Below are positions 7,232 to 14,873 of a stretch of DNA of 21,888 nucleotides, piece after piece. Position 1 is the stretch's first letter; each line of letters opens with the position of its first letter. The DNA is taken from assembly GCA_026770585.1 (NCBI GenBank), contig MU646342.1, positions 121,319 to 143,206 on the forward strand, given 5' to 3'. The DNA is from Baffinella frigidus. Its lineage: Eukaryota; Cryptophyceae; Cryptomonadales; Baffinellaceae. The notes beneath the pieces were generated by a model, which was not told the DNA's origin, searched no databases, and was given only the letters and a program-made list of their open reading frames with translations. The position numbers and the translations under genes were made by a program.

Positions 7232-8637
7232 TAATAATAATGATGATGATGATAAACCCTGGCCCAGGTGCCTGCACCACGCGTGCATGCAAAACAAGAA
7301 GCGAATCGCAAAGAGCGTGCTGCGCCTCGGGTGCGACATCCACGCGGTGAACCACAAGGGGAACACCTGCCTCCACTACTGCTTCGGTGCCCCTCCGAAA
7401 CCCAATTCCCGAAACCCGAAACCCGAAACCCAGAACCCGGAACCCGGAACCCGAAACCCGAAACCTGGAACCCGAAAATCGGAACCCGGAACCCGGAACC
7501 CGAAAACCGGAACCTGGAACCCGAAAACCGGAACCCGGAACCCGGAACCCGGAACCCGGAACCCGGAACCCGAAACCCGAAACCTGTAACCCGAAAACCG
7601 GAACCCTGAACCCGAAAACCGGAATCCGAAACCCGAAACCCGAAAACCCTCCTGAACCCAAGCCCTAGCTCTTAAACCCCCTAAACCATAAACCGTAAAC
7701 CCGCGGCTCGGGTGTGACATCCACCCGACTAACCACAAGGGGGAAACCAGTCTCAGCTACTGCTTCGGTGCCAACCCTTACCCCGAACCTTGCTCGGATA
7801 GCGAAGGGGCAAACCGACGTTTTGAGACCCTGTGAGGAATTATTTTAACGATTAAATTACGCAAACACGTCCCCGTCACGTCTCCGTCAGCTGAAAGGCG
7901 CATTTGCGTTGGAGAATGGGGGTGACTGTCATCTTTTTCATTGTGATGTCTAAAAATTGACTTTTGAGAAAGTTTTCCCGTCAAAAATGACTTTTGAATA
8001 CCCCCCCCTCCAGCCCTGCGTGGATACAATTTCGAGGAGCAGGGCGAGTACCTCATTTCCAACGCTTTTTAACAATTTGTACCACGAATCGGCCACTTTT
8101 AGAGACTCCAAAACGTCCTCCCAGCGATTGACTTTTGGCCAAAAGCCGAATCGGCTTTGGCCTGGGCTGAGCACTGAGCCTAAGACTTCTGCCGTTGAGG
8201 GTTTATGATTTCGGGTGCAAGGATCCAGGTTGCGGGTTTACGGTTTACGGTTGATGGTTTATGGTTTATGGAACCCGAAACGCTGAATCCCTGTGTCGTG
8301 GGCAGGATACGGTTTCGAGGAGCTGGGCGAGTACCTCATTACTAAGGGTGCCGACGACTCGATCGTACTCCCGAAACCCGGAACCCGAAACACGAATCCC
8401 GTAACCCGAAACTCGGAACCCGAATCCCGAACCCCGGAACCCGAATCCCGAAACCCGGAACACGAATACCGAAAACCGAAAACCGGAACCCGAAAACCGA
8501 AAACCGAAAGCCGGAACCCGAAAACCGAAAATCGGAAGTCGAAACCCGACAACTGGAACCCGAAAATACGAAAACCGGAACCCGAAAACCGGAACACGAA
8601 ACACGAAACCCGAAACCCGAAACCCGAAAAACGGATC

Positions 8638-8671
<34 letters not shown>

Positions 8672-8834
8672 CCCGAAACCAGCGCCTTCCGCCACCTCGA
8701 ACCCTTTTTCACGAATTCCTGAAATGGGATTGATAGGCACGCGCTCAACGCCACCGGTTTATACATTTCTTTAGAATACAACAATGCATTGTCCCCCATG
8801 AGGCTCCTCCCCCCCAAACACACACACACACACA

Positions 8835-8873
<39 letters not shown>

Positions 8874-10091
8874 CTCGCTCTCTCGCTCTCTCGCTCGCTC
8901 GCTCTCTCTGTGTGTAGGCTGTTTAGGCCGGTTGCCAAGAGGGAGGTAACCTACAGGGAGGTCATGCACACTCTACACGCTGAACGCCGATGACCCTAAA
9001 CCCTAAATCCTAACCCCCAAACCCCAAACCCCAAACCCCAAACCCTAACCCCAAACCCTAAACCCCAAACCCCAAACCCTGCTCCAGGCTCCACACTAAA
9101 CACTAAACACTAAACACTAAACACTTAACCCTAAACACTTAACCCTAAACACTAAACACTAAACCCGAAACCCGAAACCCGAGACCCTAAACCCGAAACC
9201 CTTAACCCTAAACCCTAAACCGAAGGCGATTTTGACCGAGCATCCGGTCGGAATGTCGGTTAAGTAAACGTCCGTGAACAATCGTTGGATTGCTGGTACA
9301 GGGGTACCTCGCTCATAAGACAGCGCACCTCCCCTAGGACCACCATAGGGCCCTAGGCACAACCCTTCTGTAGGGTCCTACAGAGTGGCGGTTTCTGATG
9401 CGCGAGGTACCCCTGTACCAGCAATCCAACGATTAGTACCACGAAACTAAATATAGTACCGCGAAACTAAATAGACCGTTTTGCGAAGCCCGCTGCGCGG
9501 ACTCCAACCCCGAAACCCGAAACCCGCGCAGGTAAACAAAGACGGCCTGACGTGTCGAGCGGGACACCCCCGCGAAAACCTAGACCCTAAGCCCTAGAGC
9601 AGAATAGACTTCATGGAACGTGTGACGTCGAACCATAAAATTAAGCCCTACAAGTTGAGCCCTGAACACCAAACCCGAACCCCGAAACCCGCGCAGGTGA
9701 ACAAAGACGGGCTGACGTGTCGAAAGGTCGAGCGGGGCGACTGCACCAACCGGGGCGGCGAAGCCAAGACATAGCTTGGCCACTTAAGGGATAGGCTCGC
9801 AACTTACAGAATTCGCGAGAAGCCTCGCTTCCGTAGGGCCCGTTCGGAGGAACGGAGGACCGCGCGTACCGTAGGGCCCTACTGGGGTACCTCGCTCATA
9901 GGAAACTGCCCCCCCCCCTAGGACCACCGTAGGGCCCTCGGCATAGGCCTCCTGTAGGGTCCTAGGGGGGCGCGGTTCTTTATGAGCGAGGTACCCCTGC
10001 AGGGCGGTGCGTGGCCTTGTTCGTGGGTAATCTCTCAAGCGCCTTTTCTTCCCAGTGCTTCTCCCCGGAGGAAGGCGCTGCAGCCGTGTAG
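5581..10091 (+). CDS. Small ankyrin-repeat protein, five-exon model
   Basis: Model: 5581-5672, 7268-7386, 8306-8364, 9697-9726, 10056-10091; about 111 residues. Junction phases agree at each step and every intron is GT-AG. ATG 5581 is the first Met after an in-frame TAA at 5545. The product begins MWRLARHGRLKELEEML. It contains two ankyrin-type helices with RGNTCLHHACMQN (about 28-40) and KGNTCLHYCFGYGFEELGEY (about 61-80), then ITKGADDSIVNKDGLTC. From memory this resembles a small ankyrin family of algae and other protists with a GYEELGEYLI.KGADDSI.N.DGLTCYEGL ending; such repeats bind protein partners, and no enzyme activity is implied. Introns of about 1595, 919, 1332 and 329 bp are simple repeats, telomere-like heptamers, MITEs and decayed exon copies. 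The first three junctions are solid. The last exon is the weakest part. Expression is untested. Confidence 0.72.
5673..6072. repeat. (CT)n array with CCAGACC interruptions
   Basis: CT dinucleotides broken about ten times by CCAGACC or CCAGACT, giving irregular units of 15-35 bp. A second exon-1 copy lies inside at 5827-5882. On the plus strand it acts as a long pyrimidine tract with many CCAG trinucleotides, any of which could serve as a cryptic splice acceptor. Confidence 0.95.
5827..5882 (+). pseudogene. Ankyrin exon-1 downstream copy (3' part)
   Basis: RLEEMLTSENCDDADSRGNT, identical in protein to exon 1, with one synonymous base change (CGG/CGC) and the same GTACTC donor. It lacks the N-terminal 11 codons. 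A CCAG acceptor sits just upstream (about 5817-5820), so it could be an alternative second exon. Confidence 0.8.
6210..6380 (+). pseudogene. Two short exon-1 3'-end relics
   Basis: At 6210-6229 GCCGACTCGCGCGGCAACAC continues GTGCGCC, and at about 6350-6371 GCTGGCTCGCGCGGCAGCAC is likewise followed by GTGCGCC. Both match the DSRGNT end of exon 1. Between and after them lie unique bases, then a T-rich stretch (6388-6450). Confidence 0.65.
6531..6700 (+). repeat. Heptamer-register array (ACACACT / ATAAAT types)
   Basis: ACACTAC-type units at 6531-6600 pass into AACACTAAACG and then ATAAATAATAAATC. The register stays near 7 bp at first while the sequence drifts from C-rich to A/T-rich. Confidence 0.75.
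6708..6850 (+). pseudogene. Ankyrin exon-2 relic copies 1 and 2
   Basis: After CCCCAG at 6702-6707 comes GTGCCTGCACCACTTGTGCA to about 6740, ending AACGAGAAG|GTGCCT. A separate scrap AAGAAGCGAATCGCAAAGAA at 6822-6841 repeats the next part of exon 2. Both retain the acceptor-proximal or internal part only. Confidence 0.75.
6855..7020 (+). repeat. (AACAAAC)n and AATAAATA-type arrays
   Basis: About eight perfect CAACAAA heptamers at 6890-6947, preceded by AACACTAAACA units and followed by A/T-rich ATAAAT units. This is a further drifted form of the heptamer array. Confidence 0.85.
7028..7080 (+). pseudogene. Ankyrin exon-2 relic copy 3
   Basis: The acceptor GACCCAG and the first 45 bases match true exon 2 (CLHHACMQNKKRIA), then it breaks into CAGAACCCTCATCACTCAAC, a tail shared with the scrap at 6835-6853. 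Confidence 0.8.
7085..7245 (+). repeat. (CTAAACA)n then (AAT)n
   Basis: Perfect CTAAACA heptamers at about 7092-7133, then an ATAA-rich stretch and an AAT trinucleotide run at 7193-7241. It ends 20-25 bp upstream of the true exon-2 acceptor. Confidence 0.9.
7268..7386 (+). CDS. Ankyrin gene exon 2
   Basis: Acceptor GGCCCAG at 7261-7267, donor TTCG|GTGCCC. The 119 nt encode the rest of the first ankyrin repeat and most of the second (RIAKSVLRLGCDIHAVNHKG, then NTCLHYCF). Phase 2 in, phase 1 out, fitting exons 1 and 3. It is the only full-length copy of this exon in the window. Confidence 0.85.
7395..7680 (+). repeat. Telomere-like array (AACCCGG/AAACCCG)
   Basis: About 40 heptamers alternating AAACCCG and AACCCGG, with AAAACCGG octamers. 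It starts a few bases inside the intron after exon 2. Confidence 0.9.
7702..7767 (+). pseudogene. Ankyrin exon-2 3'-part relic
   Basis: CGGCTCGGGTGTGACATCCA onward parallels RLGCDIH..NHKG.T.L.YCFG of exon 2, with substitutions (for example NHKGET, SYCFG). It ends at the same TTCG|GTGCC donor. There is no acceptor. Confidence 0.75.
7949..8021 (+). repeat. Intron-end-like segment shared with 13292-13362
   Basis: Two ATTGACTTTTGA-type motifs, then GAATACCCCCCCCTCCAG and CCCTGCGTG. The reverse complement occurs at 13292-13362. Here it directly precedes an exon-3 relic and looks like a branch and pyrimidine tract ending in CAG. Confidence 0.7.
8021..8070 (+). pseudogene. Ankyrin exon-3 relic
   Basis: GGATACAATTTCGAGGAGCA and following bases read GYNFEEQGEYLIS, matching GYGFEELGEYLI of exon 3, then diverge. 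The true exon's TKGADDSI tail and donor are gone. Confidence 0.8.
8270..8690 (+). repeat. Telomere-like arrays around exon 3
   Basis: From 8372 on, some 320 bp of AAACCCG, GGAACCCG and AAAACCG units with several A-for-C drifts (CACGAAA, GAATACCG). It begins right after the exon-3 donor. Confidence 0.9.
8306..8364 (+). CDS. Ankyrin gene exon 3
   Basis: Acceptor GTGGGCAG, donor GATC|GTACTC, the same donor hexamer as exon 1. It encodes YGFEELGEYLITKGADDSI. Phase 1 in, phase 0 out. Confidence 0.85.
8814..8912. repeat. (CA)n and (CT)n microsatellite
   Basis: CACACA at 8817-8836, then CT with CG interruptions to about 8910. It ends in TGTGTG. The neighbouring segment 8955-8980 (GGTCATGCACACTCTACACG) has a near match at 19451-19470. 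Confidence 0.9.
8990..9225 (+). repeat. Telomere-like array (CCCTAAA, CCCCAAA, CACTAAA)
   Basis: Mixed heptamers: CCCTAAA and CCCCAAA first, CACTAAA at 9093-9150, AAACCCG at 9163-9200. Confidence 0.9.
9281..9433. mobile_element. MITE family A inside an extended palindrome
   Basis: The core 9297-9417 has inverted ends TACAGGGGTACCTCGC and an internal CCTAGGACC...GTAGGGCCCTAGG. Unlike other copies, the flanks are themselves inverted repeats (ATCGTTGGATTGCTGG), which makes the whole 153 bp palindromic. It sits in the ankyrin gene's third intron. Confidence 0.8.
9532..9575 (+). pseudogene. Ankyrin exon-4 upstream relic
   Basis: After CGCGCAG comes GTAAACAAAGACGGCCTGAC and GTGTCGAGCG: VNKDGLTCRAG. 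It is nearly identical to exon 4 including the AAACCCGCGCAG acceptor, but lacks the AAG|GT donor. Confidence 0.75.
9697..9726 (+). CDS. Ankyrin gene exon 4
   Basis: Acceptor CGCGCAG, then GTGAACAAAGACGGGCTGAC and GTGTCGAAAG, donor AAAG|GTCGAG. Encodes VNKDGLTCRK. Joining to exon 3 gives ADDSIVNKDGLTC, the expected family ending. If unspliced, the frame would run 16 further codons to a TAG at 9771-9773. Confidence 0.65.
9776..9791. mobile_element. MITE family B single end
   Basis: TGGCCACTTAAGGGA followed by TA, matching the right terminus of family B. No partner end is present upstream. Confidence 0.6.
9890..10001. mobile_element. MITE family A copy
   Basis: Ends TACTGGGGTACCTCGCTCAT and ATGAGCGAGGTACCCCTGCA, with a C-run/G-run inner arm and a CCTAGGACCACCGTAGGGCC centre. 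It lies in the ankyrin gene's fourth intron. No clear target duplication. Confidence 0.85.
10056..10091 (+). CDS. Ankyrin gene probable terminal exon 5
   Basis: Strong acceptor GCGCCTTTTCTTCCCAG, then twelve codons reading CFSPEEGAAAV and TAG. Phase 0 fits exon 4. It is short and compositionally plain, so it is supported mainly by the splice signal and phase. Confidence 0.4.
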   Translation, partial: CFSPEEGAAAV

Positions 10092-10167
10092 AGTAAATCT
10101 TAATCATCCTAGTTCAGGCTCAGTGCAGGGTCACAACTTGTCGAGTGCACATGCCCTCTTTCAGCGT

Positions 10168-10655
10168 CCCTCCTCAGACACAGCCTTGGTGGGGGTGCTT
10201 ACATGGCGGCCGTGTTTGTAGTAATCAACGTCTCTCGCTGGTACCTCGTTCATAAGGAGGCGCACCCCCTAGGACCCTACAGGACATAGCCCTACAGGGG
10301 TACCTCACTCATAAGAAAGCGCACCCCCCTCGGACCCTACAGTAAACTAGTGGCCCCAGGGGGGGGGCGGTTTCTCATGAGCGAGGTACCCCTGTACGGA
10401 GAGGGGGCATGGCTCCTGATGAGCGAGGTACCCCTGCACCAGAGAAAGCAAGGGTTGTTGAAGAGGGTTATCTGTCTCACCCAGCTCCAGAGATAGCAAC
10501 ACACAAACCACAAGAACGCTTAGATCAACGTAGGATAGCCTACGGTAGGGTCCTAGGGGGGTGCGCCTCCTTGTGAGCGATGTACCCGAGAGAGACGGTC
10601 ATTACCACCGACACGGCCGCCATGTATGCGCCCCCACCGAGACTGTGTCTCAGCA
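10168..10655. mobile_element. Composite foldback element H with nested MITE A
   Basis: Arms 10168-10270 and 10549-10655 are inverted copies (CACGGCCGCCATGTA, CACCGAG..TGTGTCT.AG.AGG, GTGCGCCTCCTT) at roughly 80% identity by eye. Between them lies a family A copy (10293-10396) and an extra A half-end at about 10417-10440. A lone arm recurs at 11008-11090. No coding capacity. Confidence 0.7.
10293..10396. mobile_element. MITE family A copy nested in element H
   Basis: Ends TACAGGGGTACCTCACTCAT and ATGAGCGAGGTACCCCTGTA. Its centre GTAAACTAGTGGCCCC differs from other A copies. Confidence 0.85.
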
Positions 10656-10674
10656 GGGGATTCTACACGGTGTA

Positions 10675-10774
10675 TCCCTTAAGTGACCAGGTCCCCAAAT
10701 TTGGGGGCCTGAGGTCCTAGGCAGGTCCTAGGGCCCTACCGTAGGGCATATGAGCCTACTGGGCACTTAAGGGA
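10675..10774. mobile_element. MITE family B copy with TA target duplication
   Basis: TCCCTTAAGTG...CACTTAAGGGA, flanked by TA on both sides. Internal GGTCCTAGGCAGGTCCTAGG and CCCTACCGTAGGG palindromes. The same flanking sequence without the element is at 11108-11145, giving a filled/empty pair. Confidence 0.9.
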
Positions 10775-11007
10775 TACGAACGGAGCGGGGCGCGGGGCTG
10801 AAGGGCTCAGGATTATGAGGCGAGGCTCTTAACTATGAGTCGAGGCTCACAACCTAGCTACTTAGGCAGCCACATGGTTGCAGGGGCAGCGGGCGCGCGA
10901 GGCACGTTCGTCGCCCGATGTTGGGAGCATTTAAAACCTAAAGGACCTAAAGGACAAGGACGTAAGACGCTCATAAGGAGCCGCGCGATAGGCCTACGGA
11001 AGGGGCC

Positions 11008-11179
11008 TCGGGGGGTGCTCCTCCTTGTGAGCGATGTACTACCGACACGGCCGCCATGCTCCCGCACCGAGGCATTGTCTGAGCAGGGGCGCCGAGAGAG
11101 GTCGTATGCATTCTACACGGTGTGTACGAACGGAGCGGGGCGCGGGGCAGCGGGCGCGCGAGGCACGTTCGTCGCCCGA
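11008..11179 (+). repeat. Solo element-H arm and GCGGGCGCGCGAGGCACG repeat
   Basis: 11008-11095 repeats the plus arm of element H. 11108-11145 is the empty-site version of 10660-10800. 11147-11179 (GCAGCGGGCGCGCGAGGCAC) also occurs at 10886-10919 and, diverged, at 20827-20866, where it likewise precedes the second copy of the secreted-protein gene. Confidence 0.7.
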
Positions 11180-11296
11180 CTGTGATTGGACATATAATTT
11201 ACTTTGCACCGCCCCATGCGGCGCTCGCGCGCTAATTAGAAAGCCACCATCCAAACTACTCCTACATACACATACACGCCATCCCACCGCAGCTCT

Positions 11297-11692
11297 TCAG
11301 AACGGGAGGTGCGGGTACAGCTTGGTCTTGATGAACGTGTGCGCCCCGTCGGGTCGGTCTGACAGCAGCGGCGGCGGAGACGTGACGGGCTCCGGGCTCC
11401 ACTTCCTACCCCGCTGCTGCACGGGCTCGTAGACTGAGTCGTCTTGCGCACCGCAGCTCAGCCGCCGTGCGTGCGACGTCGACCGCCGAATCGGGAGGAC
11501 GCGCGAATCGTGCCCGCCTGCGATGCCCAGCGAGGAAGACGGAGGGGAGCTAGGCAAGCTGTGCATGGAGGAGTCGTCGCTCCAGAGGCGGCGTGGCGCC
11601 CGCATGCCCGGAGTCGGCGCCCCCTCAGCTGCTGCGAGCAGGCACGCCAGGAGCACCCCGCGCCGCACCATCTTGGCAGTCCGCCCGATCAT
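11297..11692 (-). CDS. Predicted small secreted protein, intact copy
   Basis: 131 codons. An in-frame TAG lies 15 bp upstream of the ATG. The N-terminus (MIGRTAKMVRRG, then VLLACLLAAAEG|APTPG) looks like a signal peptide with cleavage near residue 24-26; Met 8 is an alternative start. The mature part is Ser/Arg/Pro-rich with LPIRRSTSHARRLS, QDDSVYEPVQQRGRKWSPEP and IKTKLYPHL. There is no Cys pairing, membrane segment or catalytic motif. A paralogue at 20964-21404 keeps most residues, strongest over the last ~62 (about 56 identical), so that region was under constraint. About 110 bp of 3' flank, including AGTAAATTAT, is also shared. Family unknown; function not inferred. Confidence 0.65.
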   Translation of the reverse strand: MIGRTAKMVRRGVLLACLLAAAEGAPTPGMRAPRRLWSDDSSMHSLPSSPPSSSLGIAGGHDSRVLPIRRSTSHARRLSCGAQDDSVYEPVQQRGRKWSPEPVTSPPPLLSDRPDGAHTFIKTKLYPHLPF

Positions 11693-11699
11693 GTTTGAT

Positions 11700-12858
11700 C
11701 CTTGCTAATTAGCTCCAGGCAGAGAGAGGAATAAAGGGGGAGGAGCATCCCCCACGTTCCCCCCACGGACAAAAATGCACCCGCGACCGTCCAATAATTG
11801 CGGCCCGTCAGAAAAAAAGACAAAACCCCTTTGTGTGGTAAAGAGTCGTTTACCACACAGGATGTCAGTCAATAAGTGTCAATAAATAAGACAGTGTCAG
11901 CATTCGTGTCCGTTTAAACCACTTTTTCAGGTCACGACCAGAAGGGGAATGAAATTGACCGTGCTCCAAAATATCTCCTTCGCGCTAATCCGCGCCCGGG
12001 GCCGGGAGTCCCCGAGAATCCAATGGCTCCACCCACATACGCATAATACGTATGTCATCACGTCTTCTCGGAGACATGATGAAGCGGACCGCTGCGAGAT
12101 CTCACCGGTGGGGGGCATAAAAGCATAATAAACGGGACAAGACCAGGCGCTTTTGTCTCATGTGACCTTCTTGGCTTGCACCAAACGCGACCAGCTGACT
12201 GTTCTATTTTGGGGATCCGTGAACCTGCGCCATTTTTCATTTTGTCAGCATGGACTATTTACCACACAAAAGTTAGTTTTGTTGTAACTCCTTTCGAATC
12301 AATGGACGCCAAAGTGTTTTTGTGTTTTTTTAACGCGTCTTCTTGGAAAGTGACGCGGCCCCCATGGAAAGTGACGCGGCCCCCAAGAGAGACGTGCGCC
12401 CATATTCTCGTAGACGGCTCCAGTCATCAAGAGGAAACGACGCAATTCAGGACGTGAAGATCCCTAAAAGGATTGTATACCTGCCTGTATAACAGCCTGT
12501 ACAAGTCCTAAAACCCTGGGCCTTTAAAAGCTCGGGGACTTCCCCCTCCGAGTGCAGTTTCGCGCTCAAAGAAATTGCGTCGGTCCCGGCAGCAAATGCA
12601 CCCCGCCCACTCAGTGCCCGAGTTTCCGTTACCTTATCCAGACTTTCTCTTTATAGGCACACTCGATGGGAACACATGTAAAAGACGCAGGGAAATCGAG
12701 AAGATTCGATAAGGGAGTCAACCGTCTATCTGCAACGAGATCCGCCCCCCGGTGAAATGAGATATGTCGCGGTTGAAATGGAAGGGGCGCATTTCACGTG
12801 CAGTTGCTTAGAAGGGCCTAAAGGCACCCATTAAAGGACGCTTCGTGCATAAATTTCT
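11700..12858. other. Intergenic stretch, no gene recognised
   Basis: Complex sequence without a convincing open frame. It holds an 11 bp-arm hairpin at 11832-11859 (TGTGTGGTAAA), whose arm recurs at 12258-12268, and a 21 bp tandem pair at 12344-12385 (TGGAAAGTGACGCGGCCCCC). Bases 12600-12665 (CACTCAGTGCCCGAGTTTCC onward) match in reverse part of 14700-14760. Upstream signals for the minus-strand secreted-protein gene would lie just above 11693, but none is recognisable. Confidence 0.5.
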
Positions 12859-13362
12859 GTGGTTTCGCAGGCCAACCCTATCTTGCAGTTGAGTTTGTAC
12901 CTAAAAAGTCCATCTAAACGTAACCGAAATGAATATGAATTTCGGAGTGCGTCTTGGTGGTCAAGTGTCACGGGCGCGCGCGCATCCATTTTTGCACCGG
13001 GTCACGTCCTGGTTTGGTACCAGAAAAGTCCATTCGACCAATATTCGACCGGATTTCCGGTCGAGTCTGAGTTGGAAAGGACCTTCCACGAGAGTCGTAA
13101 TCCATTTCTCGACCGGAACCAGACGTTTTCGAACGGTCACGTCCAAGTTCAAACGTTTGAACGAGCAGACGAAAAGTTTGGAGCGCTCCCCACCACAAGT
13201 GGCGCCCACTCCCAGAAGATGCCGCGCGTTGTTGTAGCGACGCATGTTGTGCGTAGTTGTAGCGACGACGAGCGAGGCACAGCACAGAACACGCAGGGCT
13301 GGAGGGGGGGGTATTCAAAAGTCAATTTTTCAAGAGAAATTGGATTCAAAAGTCAATTCTAG
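12859..13362 (+). other. 167-codon open frame of doubtful status
   Basis: Open on the plus strand with no recognised domain, and overlapped by open frames on both strands. Its 3' end lies in the segment shared with 7949-8021, which argues against a continuous exon. It contains two small inverted repeats (13045-13064 and 13147-13162). Listed so the stretch is not blank; probably non-coding in this form. Confidence 0.15.
13292..13362 (-). repeat. Intron-end-like segment, second copy
   Basis: Reverse complement of 7949-8021: two ATTGACTTTTGA motifs, then GAATACCCCCCCCTCCAG and CCCTGCGTG. On the minus strand it precedes an open frame (13245 downward, beginning MRRYNNARHLLGVGATCGGE) that has no recognised domain. 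Confidence 0.65.
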
Positions 13363-13571
13363 GCAGAAAACGGCTCCAAGGGTGCCTCAATGGCTCAAAG
13401 GGCGCCCCTGGACTCCCCTCGCCGCTCCCTCGCCGCTCCCACCGACGCCCGAGCACATTCGATGAAAGTGACGACGAGGAGGAGCATGTACGCTGCTGGG
13501 GCGGAGTTGGCCGGGGCCCTGTCCGCTGTTGATGGGACGCGGAACTTTTGGCCGCCACGAGTGCGGGCACC

Positions 13572-13574
<3 letters not shown>

Positions 13575-13606
<32 letters not shown>

Positions 13607-13653
13607 CGCTCTCTCTCTCGCTCTCTCGTTCTCGCTCTCGCTCTCTCTTTCAC
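13575..13653. repeat. (CT)n microsatellite with CG interruptions
   Basis: CT dinucleotides with CTCGCTCG breaks, similar in make-up to 8838-8910. Upstream, 13390-13570 is GC-rich and open in more than one frame (one contains DESDDEEEHV), but nothing identifies an exon. Confidence 0.9.
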
Positions 13654-13719
13654 GGTACAAAATCGTCAACTTTGGCGCATCGTGTTGGGTGAAGTGTGTG
13701 GTATTTTTTTGATCAGATT

Positions 13720-14245
13720 TGAGGGTTGCGGGTTGGGATTTCAGGGTTTCGTGGGGAGCTTTCTTCAGGGTTTAGGGTTCAGTGTTTGTCGTTTGGTGTT
13801 TAGGTTGAGAGCGTTGAGCGTTGAGCATTTAGCGTTGAGCGTTTCGCGTCGACGGTTTAGAGCACAGGGTTCAGCGTTTAGGGTTTTGCGTCGACGGTTA
13901 GGAGTTTAGGGTTTGGGATTTAAGGTCTGAGGGTTTAGGGTTTAGGGTGTAGGGTTGAGGGTTGAGGGTTGAGGGTTGAGGGTTCAGGGTTTAGGGTTTA
14001 GGGTTTAGGGTTTAAGGTTTGAGGAGTAGGGTTTAGGGTTTAGGGTTCAGGGTTTTAGGGTTTGGGGTGTAGGGTTTAGGGTTTAGGGTTGGGGGTCAAG
14101 GGTTTGGGGTTTAGGGTGTAGGGTTTAGTGTTTAGGGTGTAGGGCTTAGGGTTTGGGGTTTAGGGTTTGGGGTTTAGGATTTACGGTTTAGGATTTACGG
14201 TTCAGGGTTTAGGGTCTAGGGTGTAGGGTGTAGGGTTTAGGGTTT
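13720..14245 (-). repeat. Interstitial TTTAGGG array
   Basis: TTTAGGG with GTTGAGGG, GTGTAGGG and TTTGGGG variants over about 500 bp, most regular at 13920-14110. It is the only large array in the window with the G-rich strand on plus; all others are C-rich on plus. A short CT run follows at 14246-14283. Confidence 0.9.
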
Positions 14246-14283
14246 ATCTCTCTCTCTCTCCGAGCATTCTCTCTCTCTTTCTC

Positions 14284-14577
14284 TGTATTAATTGTGGGGG
14301 GGGGGGACAACAACACCCGGTGTACTATTGATACAATATCACTGGTGTACCAGTGATACAACCCCACTGTAGGAGGTGGAGTTAGAATCCATCCGGAAAA
14401 TGCTCGTATGAGCGGCCGACACGGGGTACAGTAAGTGGCACAATGCGTAGCATGTGCGGCGCTGACGCTGGTTGTTTGGCAATAAATTATCAATCTCTCT
14501 CTACAACCCCACTTGACTTTGTGTTTTCGAGCAACCTCTTTCGTCAAAAAAAGCTCCCTGCAGGGGCCGCCGGAGGC
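14284..14577. other. Short complex stretch with one hairpin
   Basis: A G run at 14294-14306 and an inverted repeat at 14338-14357 (ATCACTGGT/ACCAGTGAT). A minus frame of 112 codons crosses it but extends into the telomere-like array and is not convincing. Confidence 0.4.
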
Positions 14578-14838
14578 TTATGTAATGTGGCGTGCCTCCA
14601 ACTTTAAAAAGGCCCCCAGGCCAGAGCCGTGCTCTTCTTCATTATTGACCCGCCCCCCATCCGCGTGACCTGGAGATAAAACCTTAAGATAAGTAAGTGT
14701 GCCCATGAAGGCCCCTGGGTGGACAAGGTCACGGAAACTCGGGCACTGAGTGCCCGAAAATCCCTTCGTGGCCCGCTGGGTGGTAGAGCGGGTCACAGGC
14801 CCACAGCGGAATTCGAAGGGATTTTGAAAAATCCACAA
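14578..14838 (-). pseudogene. Exon-like fragment, paralogue pair member 1
   Basis: The open minus frame contains TQRATKGFSGTQCPSFRDL and ends EEEHGSGLGAF. The neighbour at 14874-15101 contains TERATKGLS...FCLSREL and ends VDEGRISGLSF in the same order. The nucleotide match to 12600-12665 covers CACTCAGTGCCCGAGTTTCC. A minor repeat family or an old coding duplicate; not recognised. Confidence 0.3.
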
Positions 14839-14873
14839 GCGTTAAGCCGCTACCGAGCGACCCGGGGGTTCAT

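Noticed and set aside
7128-7738. VSGFGFR/PETRNPEP repeat proteins on both strands
   Set aside because: Direct translation of AAACCCG heptamers; found wherever these arrays occur (also 8259-8835 and 2330-2707).
11034-11432. Plus-strand frames opposite the secreted-protein genes (also 21111-21458)
   Set aside because: Antisense shadows; the signal peptide and paralogue conservation favour the minus strand.
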